Part shown: one piece after another, positions 1-14,085 of the stretch
How positions within the stretch are numbered: position 1 is the first letter of the stretch
Layout: the number at the start of each line of letters is the position of its first letter
Assembly (NCBI RefSeq): GCF_963259705.1
Contig: NC_081840.1
Location: 146,169,549-146,233,548 of the forward strand
Direction: 5' to 3'
Length of the DNA: 64,000 nt
From: Myotis daubentonii
Lineage: Eukaryota; Chordata; Mammalia; Chiroptera; Vespertilionidae
Position numbers and translations under genes: made by a program
Notes under the pieces: generated by a model
Database searches by the model: none
Told to the model about the DNA's origin: nothing
What the model saw: the letters and a program-made list of their open reading frames with translations, nothing else

Positions 1-593
1 TTTCATATTATCTAAAGATAAGAAACAGGACAACTAAACACAACAAAACAACAAAAATCAGGATAAAAGATTTCAAAACCAATCTTCCTATCACCAATTT
101 AATGTTCTTTGTTAACTACCTTTCATTTGCCCATTCTTTCTGACAAGAGAATAGTTGCAGAAAAGGGGATTTTCTCCAAATAAGATATACACTCTGTCCC
201 TTCATTTCTCTTTGTTTATTCTAGAATTCTCAGTAGTAATGGAACCATTCCCTTTAGGGGGTTTGGAAATACATGCAGAGTCATATTTCAGAAATAGGTG
301 TAAGCATTTCATTGTTACAGTGATTAGGGGACTGCTACAGAGAATCAATGGCTGGGGCACAGGAAAGCACAGCATTTGCCACATTCTCCCATCCCGCATG
401 ACTTAGTAATGTCTCTTAAGACTAATCATACTACATATTAAAAGCAATATTACTTTCATAATAATAATGGTATTGAAGAGAATACCATTTTATAAGAATT
501 TATACAAAAATGTCCCAGTAATTATAGGAGGGGATCATAGCAGAGAGGTAAGCATGAATAGAACAATGATAATCTATCAAAATTATTAAATTA
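1..593 (-). other. TBCK intron, no recognised element
   Basis: AT-rich sequence downstream of the last recognised exon in transcript order. I see no exon, clear repeat or RNA gene here. The short open frames are chance ones. Confidence 0.5.
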
Positions 594-1063
594 CTAGAGG
601 CCCGGTGGACAAAAATTTGTGCACTCTGAGGCGGGGGAGGGGTCGCTAAGCCCGGCCTGTGCTCTCTTGCAGTCTGGGACACCTTGGGGGATGACCACCC
701 GCTGGCTTTGGCCCGCTCCCCAGGGGATTGGGCCTAAGCTGGCAATCAGACATCCCTCTGGCAGCCTGGGAGCCCTCGGGGGATGTCCACTTGCCAGTGG
801 GGAGAAGGCCTAAGCTGCAATCAGACATCCTTAGCGCTGCTGAGGATGCGGGAGAGGCTCCCACCACCACTGCTGTGATGGCAGCCATCAGCCTGGCTTG
901 TGACTGAGCAGAGCTCCTCCTGTTGGAGCACACTGACCACCAGGGGGCAGCTCCTGCATTGAGCATCTGCCTCCTGGTAGTCAGTGTGTGTCATAGTGAC
1001 CAGTCATTCTCAGTCGTTCTGCTGTTCGGGCCAGTTTGCCTATTACCCTTTTATTATATAGGA
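594..1063 (-). mobile_element. HeliBat-type non-autonomous Helitron (first of a tandem trio)
   Basis: On the minus strand it begins with the family 5' end (TCCTATATAATAAAAGGG) and ends with the family 3' hairpin and CCTCTAG. The internal blocks (CCAGGGGGCAGCTCCTGCAT, GATGTCTGATTGCAG) are those of the canonical ~400-bp bat Helitron. Its 5' end abuts the next element directly. Closely related to 5031-5498. Confidence 0.9.
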
Positions 1064-1748
1064 TAGAGGCCTGGTGCATGGGTAGGGGCTGGCTGGTTTG
1101 CCTTGAAGGGTGTCCCGGATCAGGGTGGGGGTCCCGCTGGAGTGCCTGGCCAGCCTGGGTGAGGGGCTGATGGCTGTTTGCAGGGTGGTAACACCCCCTT
1201 CAGGGTGGGGGTCCAGACTGGGGTGCCTGGCCAGTGGGGACCCTCACCCATGGAGGTTTTGCCAGTCTGGGTGAGGGGCTGAGGGCCATTTTCAGGCTGT
1301 CCAAGACCCGCCTCACCCCCCCCACCCCCCCCCCCCCCCCCCCGTGACAGAGGCTCCCAGCCTCTCCTTTTTTTCTTTTACTCTGGGATTTATTTACCTT
1401 CTAAAATTGACACTTTGTAGCCTTGAGAGGACCTCAGAGCTGGCCAGGGTGGGCGCTCCAGCTCCGTGGCCACTGCTGGCTGAAAGCAGGTATGTGGGGT
1501 TTATTTATCTTCTATAATTGAAACTTTGTTGCTTTGAGTGGAGCTCAGAGCCAGCTGTAGCAGCTGGGAAGCTTGGCTTCCTCTATCATTGGGGCAACCA
1601 TGCCCCCTGCTTGCTCCAGCTCTGTGGCTGCCGGCCGTCATCTTGGTTGGGTTAATTTGCATATAGGTGCTCTGATTGACCGGTGGACGTGGCTTAAGGT
1701 GTAGCAGAGGTACAGTCAATTTGTATGTTTGTCTTTTATTAGTGTAGA
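1064..1748 (-). mobile_element. HeliBat-type Helitron (middle of a tandem trio)
   Basis: The 5' end on the minus strand is TCTACACTAATAAAAGAC, the alternative Helitron start seen at several places here. The 3' end is the GTGCAC..GGCCTCTA type, fused straight into the 5' end of the element at 594-1063. The interior has repeated 'GGTGAGGGGCTGAGGGCC' blocks and a C homopolymer (about 1316-1343). Confidence 0.88.
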
Positions 1749-2209
1749 CTAGAGGCCCGATGCATGAAAATTCCTGCATTAGAGGGCGGGGTCCCTCAGC
1801 CCGGCCTGCCCCCTCTCACAGTCTGGGAGCCCTCAGGGGCGTTTGGCTATCTGGCGATCAGGGGAAGGCGACGCCCCATCACACCTCTGCTGCTGCCACT
1901 GCCGGCAGCCAAGCCTTGGCCGGCCCTGGTTACCTGAGCCTCGGGCGGCCCTGGTTACCTGAGCCTAGGATGGCCCTGGGTGGCTGGGGGGCTGAGGGGC
2001 CTGGGTGCTGCCATCTTGTGGCTGTGGGTGCTGCCATCTTTGAGGGCATGGCAGTCAATTAGCATATTCCCTCCTTATTAACTGTGGGCACCACCATCCT
2101 TGAGGGCGGGCCAGTCAATTAGCATATTCCCTTCTTATTGGCTGTGGGTGCTGCCATCTTTGTGACGGTGTGAGGGTCAATTAGCATATTCCCTCTTTAT
2201 TAGATAGGA
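1749..2209 (-). mobile_element. HeliBat-type Helitron with triplicated 5' end
   Basis: The 3' terminus (CTAG at 1749) has the hairpin GCATGAAAATTCCTGCAT, and the 5' terminus (TCCTATCTAATAAAG) is at 2209. The 5' ~60 bp is repeated three times in tandem (2021-2080, 2081-2140, 2141-2203). Each unit ends in TCAATTAGCATATTCCC plus a TTATT block. Confidence 0.9.
2021..2203 (-). repeat. Three 60-bp direct repeats of a Helitron 5' end
   Basis: The three units share CTGTGGG, CC(A/T)TC(C/T)T, and TCAATTAGCATATTCCC. Spacing between the first two is exactly 60 bp. This is internal tandem duplication of the replication-start end of the element at 1749-2209. Confidence 0.85.
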
Positions 2210-4200
<1,991 letters not shown>

Positions 4201-5030
4201 TTACTGCTAACTACCAAACAAACATACCAACAAACTATGATATAGCTTATTTTCCATCTTCAGACCAATTAGTTCATTTCTTTAATCACAAATTATACAC
4301 ATGATGAATGATGTTTTCCTATTAGGTTCTACAAATACATTTAATTTAGTAATGTTAAATTGAATTTCTTTTATGTTTGGAAAGTGTAACCAATAGCAGT
4401 ACCAAATAGAATAATTATATCTCAAATTTGATAATATATACAGACATAGGCATTTGTTCCAGTTCTAACTTATTTCCACTCTGCATTTGGCATATTTAGA
4501 AATAAGAATTAACATCATGCTAACAAGAAAATAGGAATACAGTAGGCAAGTAAGTGTTGATTCTAATCCTATACTAATTCATAGGGTTCAGTTGCATTGT
4601 AAGGAATATTTTCTTATTTTTTCCAACAACTTACTATTATTCCAATTTACTAACTATGAACTAATCTAAACAATATACTTGTAACAATCTACTCAAGGGC
4701 AAGTAACCATCATTTTGAACATATTAAAAACAAAATTAAAACGTATTTCAAAAATGACAGTAATCCAATGAAAGATTTCTTCTTAATTAATAACCTCAAC
4801 TAGTTCTTTCAATAAAGTTATAAATCTGTTTTTCAAACCAAATATTTGATGAAAATAACCTCCTAATATAATGTCTATTATTCTCTTTTAGTTTTTAAAG
4901 TTCTTTACTTTTAAGTTTCAAGAACTTGTGTAAAATTTTGACAATCTCTTAGTACAAGTAGCCTTCCCCTATTTTCCACAATTAAAATTTTGATTCTAAT
5001 GATCATAAATATTTTTATAATTATCCTATA

Positions 5031-5498
5031 CTAGAGGCCTGGTGCACAAAAATTTGTGCACTCAGGTGGGGGGGGGGAATCCCTCAGCTCGGCCTGTGCC
5101 CTCTCGCAATCTGGGACCCTTCAGGGGATGTCCACCTGCTGGCTTAGGCCCACTCCCCAGGGGAATGGACCTAAGCTGGCAGTCAGACATTCCTCCGGCA
5201 GCCTGGGAACCCTCGGGGGATGTCCATTTGCCAGCAGGGAGCAGGCCTAAGCTGCAGTCAGACATCCTTAGCGCTGCTGAGGAGGTGGGAGAGGCTCCGC
5301 CACCACTGCTGTGCTGGCAGCCGTCAGCCTGGCTTGTGGCTGAGTAGAGCTCCTCCTGTGGGAGTGCATTGACCACCAGGGGGCAGCTCCTGCATTGAGC
5401 GTCTGCTTCCTGGTAGTCAGTGTGTGTCATAGTGACCAGTCATTCTCAGTCGTTCTGTTGTTAGGGTCCATTTGCATATTACCCTTTAATATATAGAA
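5031..5498 (-). mobile_element. HeliBat-type Helitron, tandem with the next
   Basis: The 3' end is CTAG at 5031 with hairpin GTGCACAAAAATTTGTGCAC. The 5' end is TTCTATATATTAAAGGG near 5498, fused to the 3' end of the following element. Interior blocks match 594-1063 closely, including the unusual 5' stretch AACGACTGAGAATGACTGG. Confidence 0.9.
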
Positions 5499-5940
5499 TA
5501 GAGGCCTGGTGTACGGGTGGGGGCCGGCTGGTTGGCTCTGAAGGGTGTCCCGGATCAGGGTGGGGATCCCGCTGGGATGCTTGGCCAGCCTGAGTGAGGG
5601 GCTGAGGGCCTTTTTCAGGCTGGTCAAGCCCTACAGTGGGGACCCTCATCCCATGGGGGTGTGGCCAGCCTGAGTGAGGGGCTGAGGGCCATTTTCAGGC
5701 TGCCCACAGCTCCTTCAGGGTGGGGGGTCCCGCTGGGGTGCCTGGCCAGCCTGGGTGAGGGGCTGATGGCCATGCCCCTCGGTGACCCAGGCTCCCTGCC
5801 TCTCCTTTTTTCCTTTTTTTCAGCGCCTCCTTGAGCGGATGCCAGGGCAGGCTGGAAGCAAGTATCTGGGATTTATTTATCTTCTATAATTGAAACTTTG
5901 TAGCCTTGAGCAGAGCCCAGATCCAGCTGGAAGCTTGGGT
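5499..5940 (-). mobile_element. 5'-truncated Helitron, minus strand
   Basis: Begins with the same 3' end and GGGTGTCCCGGATCAGGGTG blocks as 1064-1748, but stops near 5940, where sequence of an oppositely oriented Helitron begins. No 5' terminus is present. Confidence 0.75.
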
Positions 5941-6173
5941 TGCTCAACGCAGGAGCTGCCCCCTGGTGGTCAGTGCACTCCCACAGGGGGAGTGCTGCTT
6001 AGCCAGAAGTTGGGCTCACAGCTGTTGAGTTCAGCGGTGGTGGTGGGAGCCTCTTCCGTCTCTGCAGCAGTTGGAGATACTCTGAGGGTTCCTGGACTGT
6101 GAGAGGGTGCAGGCTGGGCTTCGGGACACCCCCCACACCCCAGGTGCATGAAATTCATGCACTGGGTCTCTAG
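5941..6173 (+). mobile_element. 5'-truncated Helitron, plus strand
   Basis: Contains the canonical interior (GGAGCTGCCCCCTGGTGGTC) and a plus-strand 3' end with hairpin GCATGAAATTCATGC and CTCTAG at 6173, but no 5' end. Joined to the minus-strand fragment 5499-5940, it leaves a composite with a 3' end on both sides. Confidence 0.8.
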
Positions 6174-8887
6174 TTTACCTATAAGCAATGTCACATGTTT
6201 TACAAAGAGAAGCACCAAAGCCAAAGAGAAAAGATGAGGAAGTACTGTATTCAATACCACAATAAAGCTAAATTCTCTATTTAATATGAAATTTTACCCA
6301 TGGGTACTAAATAAAAAATGGGTTAATACTTTGGATTAATACTTTTTCATGACTGAATGTCTGTTCTACTGCAACAAAATTCTTTTCTCTATCCATTGTC
6401 TCATATTTTCCTCTAAGAAGAAACTTTGGGATTTAACTGTTTTTTAACTACATTTTTCTCCTTCCAATTAGTGATGCTATATTTTTAGTCCTAATTTACA
6501 CAAAAACCAGAGGTATGTAACATCAACAATCATAAGAACTCAACTGCATGTTGATGAAACCATATAATTATTAACCTTTTAAAAAGCACAGGTCAGGCAA
6601 TTTTCCGCAACTAGTCTCATTTACTAAATATCATTCTTATTTGAGCTTGAAAAAAGATAAGTACTATGTGGCATTACATGGCTAATTGATTTAGCATGAA
6701 AACATTGTACTTGTGTTCTGCCAAACACTGATGGCTACATTTATATATGTGTCTATAATATACTTGTGATATAAATAATATACACAAATAAATACATGTA
6801 TATGTTCATTTTATATTATTATATGTAATATATTATTTAATATATAAAAATAAGTTGCATGTAAATATAAGTTATAAATTTTGGTTGCTTGGGGCAGGCT
6901 TTAGATCATTTATAGCATGGCTTTTTATATTCAGAAAAATGTCTTGCTTCAAAGAGGTGATAAGACACATGATGCAAGACATTCTTGAAAATGTCAAGGC
7001 CGTACACTCAATGTATTCAATACTATTTCCCAATATCCCCAATATGCAATCATTAAATCATTCATGACAAAGACATGCATTAAACTAAACATATACTTCA
7101 CTGCTTTCTCAAATACTTAACCTTTATAATAAAGTTGCATATTTACCCTCTCTGTTATTGTTTAATGAGAGAGAAGTTCTATATTCACATTTGACAGCTG
7201 GACTTTAGATTTTGACATCTGTCCTTTTTAGACTTTGACATCTGTCCTCTTTCCTCCCCTTTCCTCAAAGACTTACTGAATGTAGTGTGACCGTACATCT
7301 ACTTTACCTGGGAAAGTCTCAACTGCCACCTATAGACTCAGTGACTAGTACACTCAGTGCCCCTTTTAACTGAAAAATATCACAGTTTAGGTTTATAGTC
7401 ATCCCAGCTATGGGTGGGACTAATGGAACAGCACAACGAAGAAGATGCTGCCCCTGCCCTCAAAGGATTTGAAAAGACATGCAGGGAAACAAAAGATTAG
7501 GGAAATTTCCACCCAATTTTCTTTTCCAGGTTTATATGGTATACTCCTCCATCTTTCCTATTGTGACTTTATATAGTATCTCCCTTCATCTTTGCTTGTC
7601 TGACTTATAGCCACCACATCTTACAATGGTCCAAATGTGAATATGCCTTGGTTTTATAAACAGTACAAGAATATGTTTAATGTTGTGCCAAAATTCCAAT
7701 TATTGTTTTTGGGAACAAAACCTAGTACAATAACTTCAAAGAACAGTGTAAAAGTTTTATAGAACAGTTTTCTAGGTTGCTCCTTTCTTAAGTGCAAAAT
7801 GACATTAAAGTATAGTTGGGTTTTCCACAAAGGATTTATTCCCAATATTAATAGCTAAATGGCTGCCTCTTTCTTCACTTGCCTAAAGCTGACCTTTCTT
7901 TCTTCAATGGCAGAAAGTATGTCTGTCCTACAAGTTATAAGCCTATTTTCCAATATCTCTAAAACTATATTCAATATATCCCTTTCAAATCCCCCCCCCC
8001 CCCCATCTTTCACATCCAACCGGAACTCTAAGGCTTTGCATCTTAGAGTAATTTTAGTAATCTTAGATAACATAGAGGCTAAAACCCTGAGTTTGTAAAT
8101 TAGTACATTAATTTTTAAAGTACTGTGTGTTGGTATTTTATCAACTCAATAGCAACATGCAGGGGAAAATTTGATAGTGCTTAGAATGATGAATATTAAT
8201 TTAGGCCAGAAATAATTAAATTTATTATCTTCTTAAAAATGTCTGCAGGCAAATAGTAAATAACACTATGGTTAACAACAACAACAACAAACCCAGATAT
8301 CTTGAATAAATAGATAATTTTTCTCTCATCAAAAGAAGCAAAGAGTTCTATGGTCCTATAAATATACAAATCGTATGTATTATATGAAAGACTTTAAAAT
8401 AAAAAAATTAAAGTTGCTATTGAATATAGAAACTTTTGATTTCTGTAGAGATAAGTGAATAAATAAATATGCAATTTTACAAACAGCCATTAATCAGTTT
8501 CATATGACATACAAACTTTCCAAAAGTTGTGGGAGCAAAGGGTACGTGTGATATTTATGTCAAACAAAATCAATGCTACTTTGAAGTTTAAACCTTAAAA
8601 CACTATAAAACAAAATGGTGGGGAAGGACAAAGAGGGAAACCAATAAAATGAGATGCGAATATTTCTAAATGCAATTCTAAAATAAACATTTTGTAGGAA
8701 AAGAAACCACTGTTCTTCCATAAACTTTAGTAACCAATAATCACTATATGGATTCAGCTCCTTGTTTTGCTCTCCATTCTTCTCTTTCCAACTCCATGTA
8801 CCAGATTTGACTACTGGCTGTTTTATATACTCATTTTCATGTTTTTACTGCAATGCTCTTCCTTGTTCTTTTGTAAAGAATGTCCTT

Positions 8888-9110
8888 ATCACCCTAACCG
8901 GTTTGGCTCAGTGGATAGAGCATCAGCCTGTGGACTGAAAGGTCCCAGATTCGATTCCAGTCAAGGGCATGTACCTTGGTTGCAGGCACATCCCCAGTAG
9001 GAGGTGTGCAGGAGGCAGCTGATCAATGTTTCTCTCTCATCAATGTTTCTAACTCTCTATCCCTCTCCCTTCCTCTCTGTAAAAAAATCAATAAACTATA
9101 TATTTTTTAA
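8888..9110 (+). mobile_element. VES SINE
   Basis: tRNA-derived head with box A-like GGCTCAGTGGATAGAGC and box B-like GATTCGATTCCAGTC, CT-rich middle, and a tail with CAATAAACTAT. Flanked by a 13-bp direct repeat AAAGAATGTCCTT (8875-8887 and 9111-9123), the target-site duplication of L1-driven retroposition. Not a functional tRNA gene. Confidence 0.95.
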
Positions 9111-9483
9111 AAAGAATGTCCTTCTCCTTTTTCACCAAATTCCTACTCAAATTTCAAATTCACTAATAAGTATCCTCTCTTTTATGAAACTTTCCAGACT
9201 TTGGGACCAAAAAAAAAAAAAGAAAAAAAAGTCAAAATAATCAAAATAACACCTCCCCATCTTCCTCTGTTCTAATACAATAACATGTACACTTAACTCA
9301 TTACTTAAAATTAGTTATTTTCACATTTATTTCCAATATTGGGCTATGAAATCTCTTGGGAAAGGATTCAATATTATTTACCTTAAGAATCTCAATTCTT
9401 TAAGCAGTGCCTGGCACAGGTCAGTGCAGGGCAATTATTTATTGAAAGATTAAAGTCACTCAAACAATGCTTTTTCTTATGTA

Positions 9484-9488
<5 letters not shown>

Positions 9489-9528
<40 letters not shown>
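9489..9528. repeat. (AC)n microsatellite
   Basis: Twenty uninterrupted AC units, ending three bases before the Helitron at 9532. Confidence 0.97.
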
Positions 9529-9530
<2 letters not shown>

Positions 9531-9531
9531 A

Positions 9532-9941
9532 CCCTATATAATAAAAGGGCAATATGCAAATTGACCCTAATGGCAGAACAACCAGTTGCTATGACACACA
9601 CTGACCACCAAGGGGCAGATTCTCAATGCAGGAGCTGTTCCTTGGTGATTAGTGCACTCCCAAAGGGGGAACTCCACTCAGCCACAAGCTGGGCTAATGG
9701 CTGCGAGCACAGTGGTGTGGCAATGGCGGGAGCCTCTCCGCCTCCTCCATAGCCTAAGCTGCAGTCAGACATCCCCTGAAGGCTCCCAGAGGGATGTCTG
9801 ACTGCCAGCTTAAGCCTGATCCCCTGGGGAGTGGGCCTAAGCTGGCAGGTGGACATCCCCCGAGGGGTCCTAGAGTGCGAGAGGGCTGAGGGACCCCTCC
9901 ACCCCACTGAGTGCACGAATTTTTGTGCACTGGGCCTGTAG
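9532..9941 (+). mobile_element. Complete HeliBat-type Helitron
   Basis: The 5' end reads CCCTATATAATAAAAGGGC (first T of TC mutated or lost). The interior holds ATGACACACACTGACCACCA and the inverted blocks around 9765-9845. The 3' end has hairpin GTGCACGAATTTTTGTGCAC and a mutated CTGTAG. It sits between (AC)n and a short (TA)n. Confidence 0.9.
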
Positions 9942-10547
9942 TATATATATATATAGACAGAGAGAGACACAGAGAGAGTCAACATATAAAGTCAATATAA
10001 AAACTGAACAAATGATTTAAAATGCCATGTCTATTGTTTCTTGGGAAAATATACATGCTAAATTTTTCATAATGTTAGAGAACATCTACTGTGGCTTTAA
10101 AAAGTTTCAAAATTAATTACTAATTCAAGATTTTAAACACAAATTTATACAAATTATAACTGATAAAATTATTAGTACTTAGAGAAATAATTTTGGAGAG
10201 GTCTTTTAATTATAATATTGAACTTTTAAAATACATCACTGATTAATGAATCAAATTTAAAAAAGTCTTTTTTGGCCTTTCTGACCAGTGTCTCCAAATT
10301 CATATGGTGTACATTATGGTTTCTCTTGCATTTTCATATATTAAATAAGATATTGTCATACTTGTATAATAAGCCTTTTAACAGTATACTAACAAAATCT
10401 GTAGTTAAAAAGAGTGAAAACTCTTTCATGTTGAAAACTCATTATCACTAGATGATACACACACTGATCTGCAATGTGAAACAATTACTGGGAAAATGAA
10501 ACTTTCAGAGGTAAATAATTTCTGTATTTTATTATTTATTTATTTAT

Positions 10548-10751
10548 TAATATATATATTTTTTTATTTTAGAGAAGAAGGGAGAGAGATAGAAACATCA
10601 GTGAGAGAGAATCATTGATAAGCTGCCTCTTGCACACCTCATACTGGGGACTGAGCCAGCAACCCGGGCATGTGTCCTTGACCAGAATCGAACCTGGGGC
10701 CCTTCAGTCCACAGGCCAATGCTCTAGCAACTGAGCCAAACTAGCTAAGGC
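10548..10751 (-). mobile_element. VES SINE
   Basis: The minus strand gives the VES head (GGCTCAGTTGCTAGAGCATT, GGTTCGATTCTGGTCAAGG) and the CT-rich middle with TGATGTTTCTATCTCTCTCCC. The tail lies in AT-rich sequence at 10530-10570. Confidence 0.9.
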
Positions 10752-11721
10752 AATTTCTGTATTTTAAAATAGGTATCTACACAGAGCCAAAATAACAATT
10801 ACTGTAATGGAAGTTATTTAATATGACCCTTTGAAAACTGGTCATCCAGACATCATCCAGCCATCTAATAAATACTATAGATAATTCATTGTATAAGTTC
10901 TGTTTTAATTGCTTTTTGAAGATTCTCCAAATATCTACATCTCTCTTAAAAGTACAAAAATCCAGCTAGGCACTATGCTTTATTAAGGGCCTGACAAATT
11001 TGAAAAAATAGTATTTCCAGGCTTTTACATATGAAAGTTCAGCTAATATTACAAGTTCACATTAACTTTAAAAATAACAGCATTCTATTTCTGACTTATA
11101 TTTAACTGAGGATTGAAGAACCACCTTTTTTGCACAACTACTAACATGATTACTTTTTACTTTTAGTGTTTTCAGTTTGTCTTCAGTCACTATTTGACAG
11201 ATTATTTACATTGTATATTGCCTCTAGTATCATCCAAGGTGTTTTAAATATACTCATTTCTTTTTTACCAGCATAAATAATTTATTGCAAAATCTCTAAT
11301 GTCGTACACTAGTGGGCCTGACAATTCATTCAAGAGTATTATGGGATGGCAGAAGCAGGAGGTAGGGAATACAATAAAAGTGTTGCATGTGAACATAGAG
11401 TACTGAGGGGCAGACTTCATGCAATAGCCTACTGGTGACCAATTTTAACCAACTAAGCTACGTTGGGCAGGAAGGAACTGGACCAGGCCATGAACCCTCA
11501 GTTCTCATTTGGCCAGTACACCCCAGGTTTCTGGCCTTCCTTTGTGATTCCTCACTCACAGTCCTATGGGGGATTTGATAAGATTTCTAGCTGCCAGGCT
11601 TGTGGAGCTACCAATTGACCACGGGGTCCCCAGTCTACAAGAGAAACTCTACAAGAACTTGGGCCTTTATTGAAGCTTCTTCAGACAGGAATGGCTGGAA
11701 TCTTACAGAGTACATCATCCA

Positions 11722-12102
11722 TCCTAATAAAAGAGTAATATGCAAATTAACTGTCACTCTACGACAAAGATGGCGGTGCCCATAGAGGCTGGGGCGGGAT
11801 GTTGGCGGCGTTGCCCAGGCAGTGCAAGCCCAGCAGGCAAGTGTGGCCCATAGGCAGCACCCAGCAACCTGGGAGCCGGCAAGCGCAGCCCGCAGGCAAG
11901 CGCGGCCCGCAGGCAGCAGAGCCTGCATGGCCGTCACCGTGGTGTGGAGCAGGCAGGCCCCGCAGAGAACAGAGAACCACAGGGAGTGGGCCTAAGCCAT
12001 CAGTAGGACATCCCCTGAGGGCTCCCAGATTGGAGAGGGTGCAGGTCAGGCTAAGGGACACCCCCCACCCCCATGCACAAATTTCGTGCACCTGGCCTCT
12101 AG
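11722..12102 (+). mobile_element. Helitron with short GC-rich internal repeats
   Basis: The 5' end is TCCTAATAAAAGAGTAATATGC and the 3' end has hairpin TGCACAAATTTCGTGCA and CTCTAG at 12102. The interior (about 11800-11935) is unlike the canonical element and carries near-repeats of GGCAAGCGCGGCCCGCAGGC. It also has the CAAAGATGGCGG block shared with other bat Helitrons here. Confidence 0.88.
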
Positions 12103-13237
12103 TTCTATAATAAACATCATTGATAAGCATAATAAGGAAACTATGAGTAAGTGTGAAATGCATACCAATTAGTAAGATACAAGCCACGCTATTATAGGAC
12201 ATCACTTCATAAATTCTTAGAGGATAACATTGCATGACTCTTGAAGTTGGATGCCTTTACTAAACTAACCTACAAGAAAAAAAAACTTCCTTCCTAAAAA
12301 ACATACTCATCTTTCATTATAAAAAAAATCAAAGCAAAATCTTGCTGCTCTCTAAAAACATTCTTAAATTAATCCCAACTTTATACAAGTCCACTTTCTA
12401 GGAACATGCAGGGTATTAGGCATATCCATTTTAAAACATTTCTAAATACAAATATAAATCAATAGAATTTGCATTTCAAAATTAATGGAGAGACACTGGA
12501 TCATTATACCAATTTCTAGTACCTATCTACATTGTAGACACAGAGTGCTGAACATGACTTGGTGTACTTATAAACACACACAATGCTTTTTAAAAATTTA
12601 AATTATTTTTCTCTATACTTTGAGGTAAATGATGCTGGAAAAATAAATGTTTTTATGTGCTGCACTATTTATCCATATTCTTTTCTTCCTTCTATTTTTA
12701 GCCTCTTTATCTATTTAATTTACATTTCCATTTCTACTGCCTTTCTAGTTATTTTCTCATTATATTTACTTCTGATACTCTAATTTTATACTCATGCTAA
12801 GTGAATATATTGCTAATTGAGATCCCACTTATTGAGAATGTTTAATAAACTGCACATAGCCTGTAATTGCCACTTCATGTATTCAAACTGAGTGAATTAT
12901 ATCAAACCATAATGACATAAATATAAATAAAACAAAGCACTAGTTTCAAGTTGTTGAAAATGTAGTTGCATTGATGACATAAATAATAAATAAAAAGTTT
13001 AAATGAAGGCAGTATCTGAAAAGTAACATACAATTAGTAAATGGGAAAACTACGTGACCAGCTTTGTAGTAAGTTCCAAAAGAAATACAAAAGTATAAGA
13101 AAATTTTCTGCCCTTAAAACATTTAGACTCTTGTTTAAAGATAAGACATGATATATAATGTCATGGTAATAATAAGATTAGCAAAATAATTTTAATAACA
13201 ATAACAATAAAATAATAATAGTAACAATAATAAAAAA

Positions 13238-13440
13238 GTCATTAGTGTTATCGAAAGTTTCTATACACCATGCATTTACATATTTTATGTTTAACCTTTA
13301 CAAGAACCTTTATTTTAGATATTAGGAAAATTATACCTAGCAAACATACTTTATTTGTCCAAGATTATGAAATAATTAACCCAATTTACATTTGAAACAA
13401 AGTTTGCCTGATTCAAAAGTGTTTATTATTCACTTTTGTT
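13238..13440. repeat. Possible old MIR SINE
   Basis: Degenerate sequence with the order typical of MIR (CATTTACATATTTTATGTTTAA, AAGAACC, TTATTTGTCCAAGATTATG, TTTGCCTGATTC). Weak, based on remembered consensus. Confidence 0.3.
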
Positions 13441-14001
13441 ACTTTGTACTAAAAAGGAGTTTGGAGAATTATAATAAAAGTTTGTGGCTAGTGAGCGTAG
13501 TCATGTAAGAATTCACAAGTGGGTTATGCTATGACTTGGACTCTAAAGAAAGGTGTGTATTTTAGGAAAGTAGAAGACAGAAGACGAATATTTTGGGCGT
13601 TCAAGCATGGGGATGAGATGAATGAGAAGCGTTTTTAATATTCTCTTTATTTACATAATTAAATACTGTTTAAACTTTTTACTAATTCATAATAAGCTTG
13701 GTCCATGGTGAAAATTTTTGTGGGAAATTTTAATTGTGAGAGAGACAAATAGCAAGACTTTTATTTTCTTAAACTAGCATGCCTAAATTTGAACTGAACA
13801 GAGATCAGATATTGAACAGTCATTGGAAAAAAAAACCCTAATTTGCTGGGGACTTGGAATAAAGACTAAACTTAAGATCTCTTCACTGGTTTTAGTGAGC
13901 ATTATCAACCTATTTTTTGGGTCAAAATCATAAATTTAACTGAGTATTGGTTACATGACATAATATATTCCCTTAAAAAGACAAGGGCATTTAATGCTTA
14001 C

Positions 14002-14085
14002 CTTGTATTACATGTGAGTTGTCTTTCAAGAAGAAGTTATACAGGTATTTGGGAATAAAAGCAGACATACACGCATACGCCAAGG
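14002..14085 (-). CDS. TBCK: TBCK exon, TBC domain core
   Basis: Encodes [20 protein letters not shown] and KDNSHVIQ, about residues 562-590. The pattern (E)ALAYAC is the TBC 'E-x-A-F/Y-x-C' helix. It is 84 nt: two bases, 27 codons, one base. The acceptor is TTTCTTAG and the donor GTAAGC. Confidence 0.95.

Noticed and set aside
8888..9110. tRNA gene candidates at this and other VES copies
   Set aside because: Box A/B-like motifs are present, but the bodies continue into SINE sequence with tails and target duplications; no intact cloverleaf.
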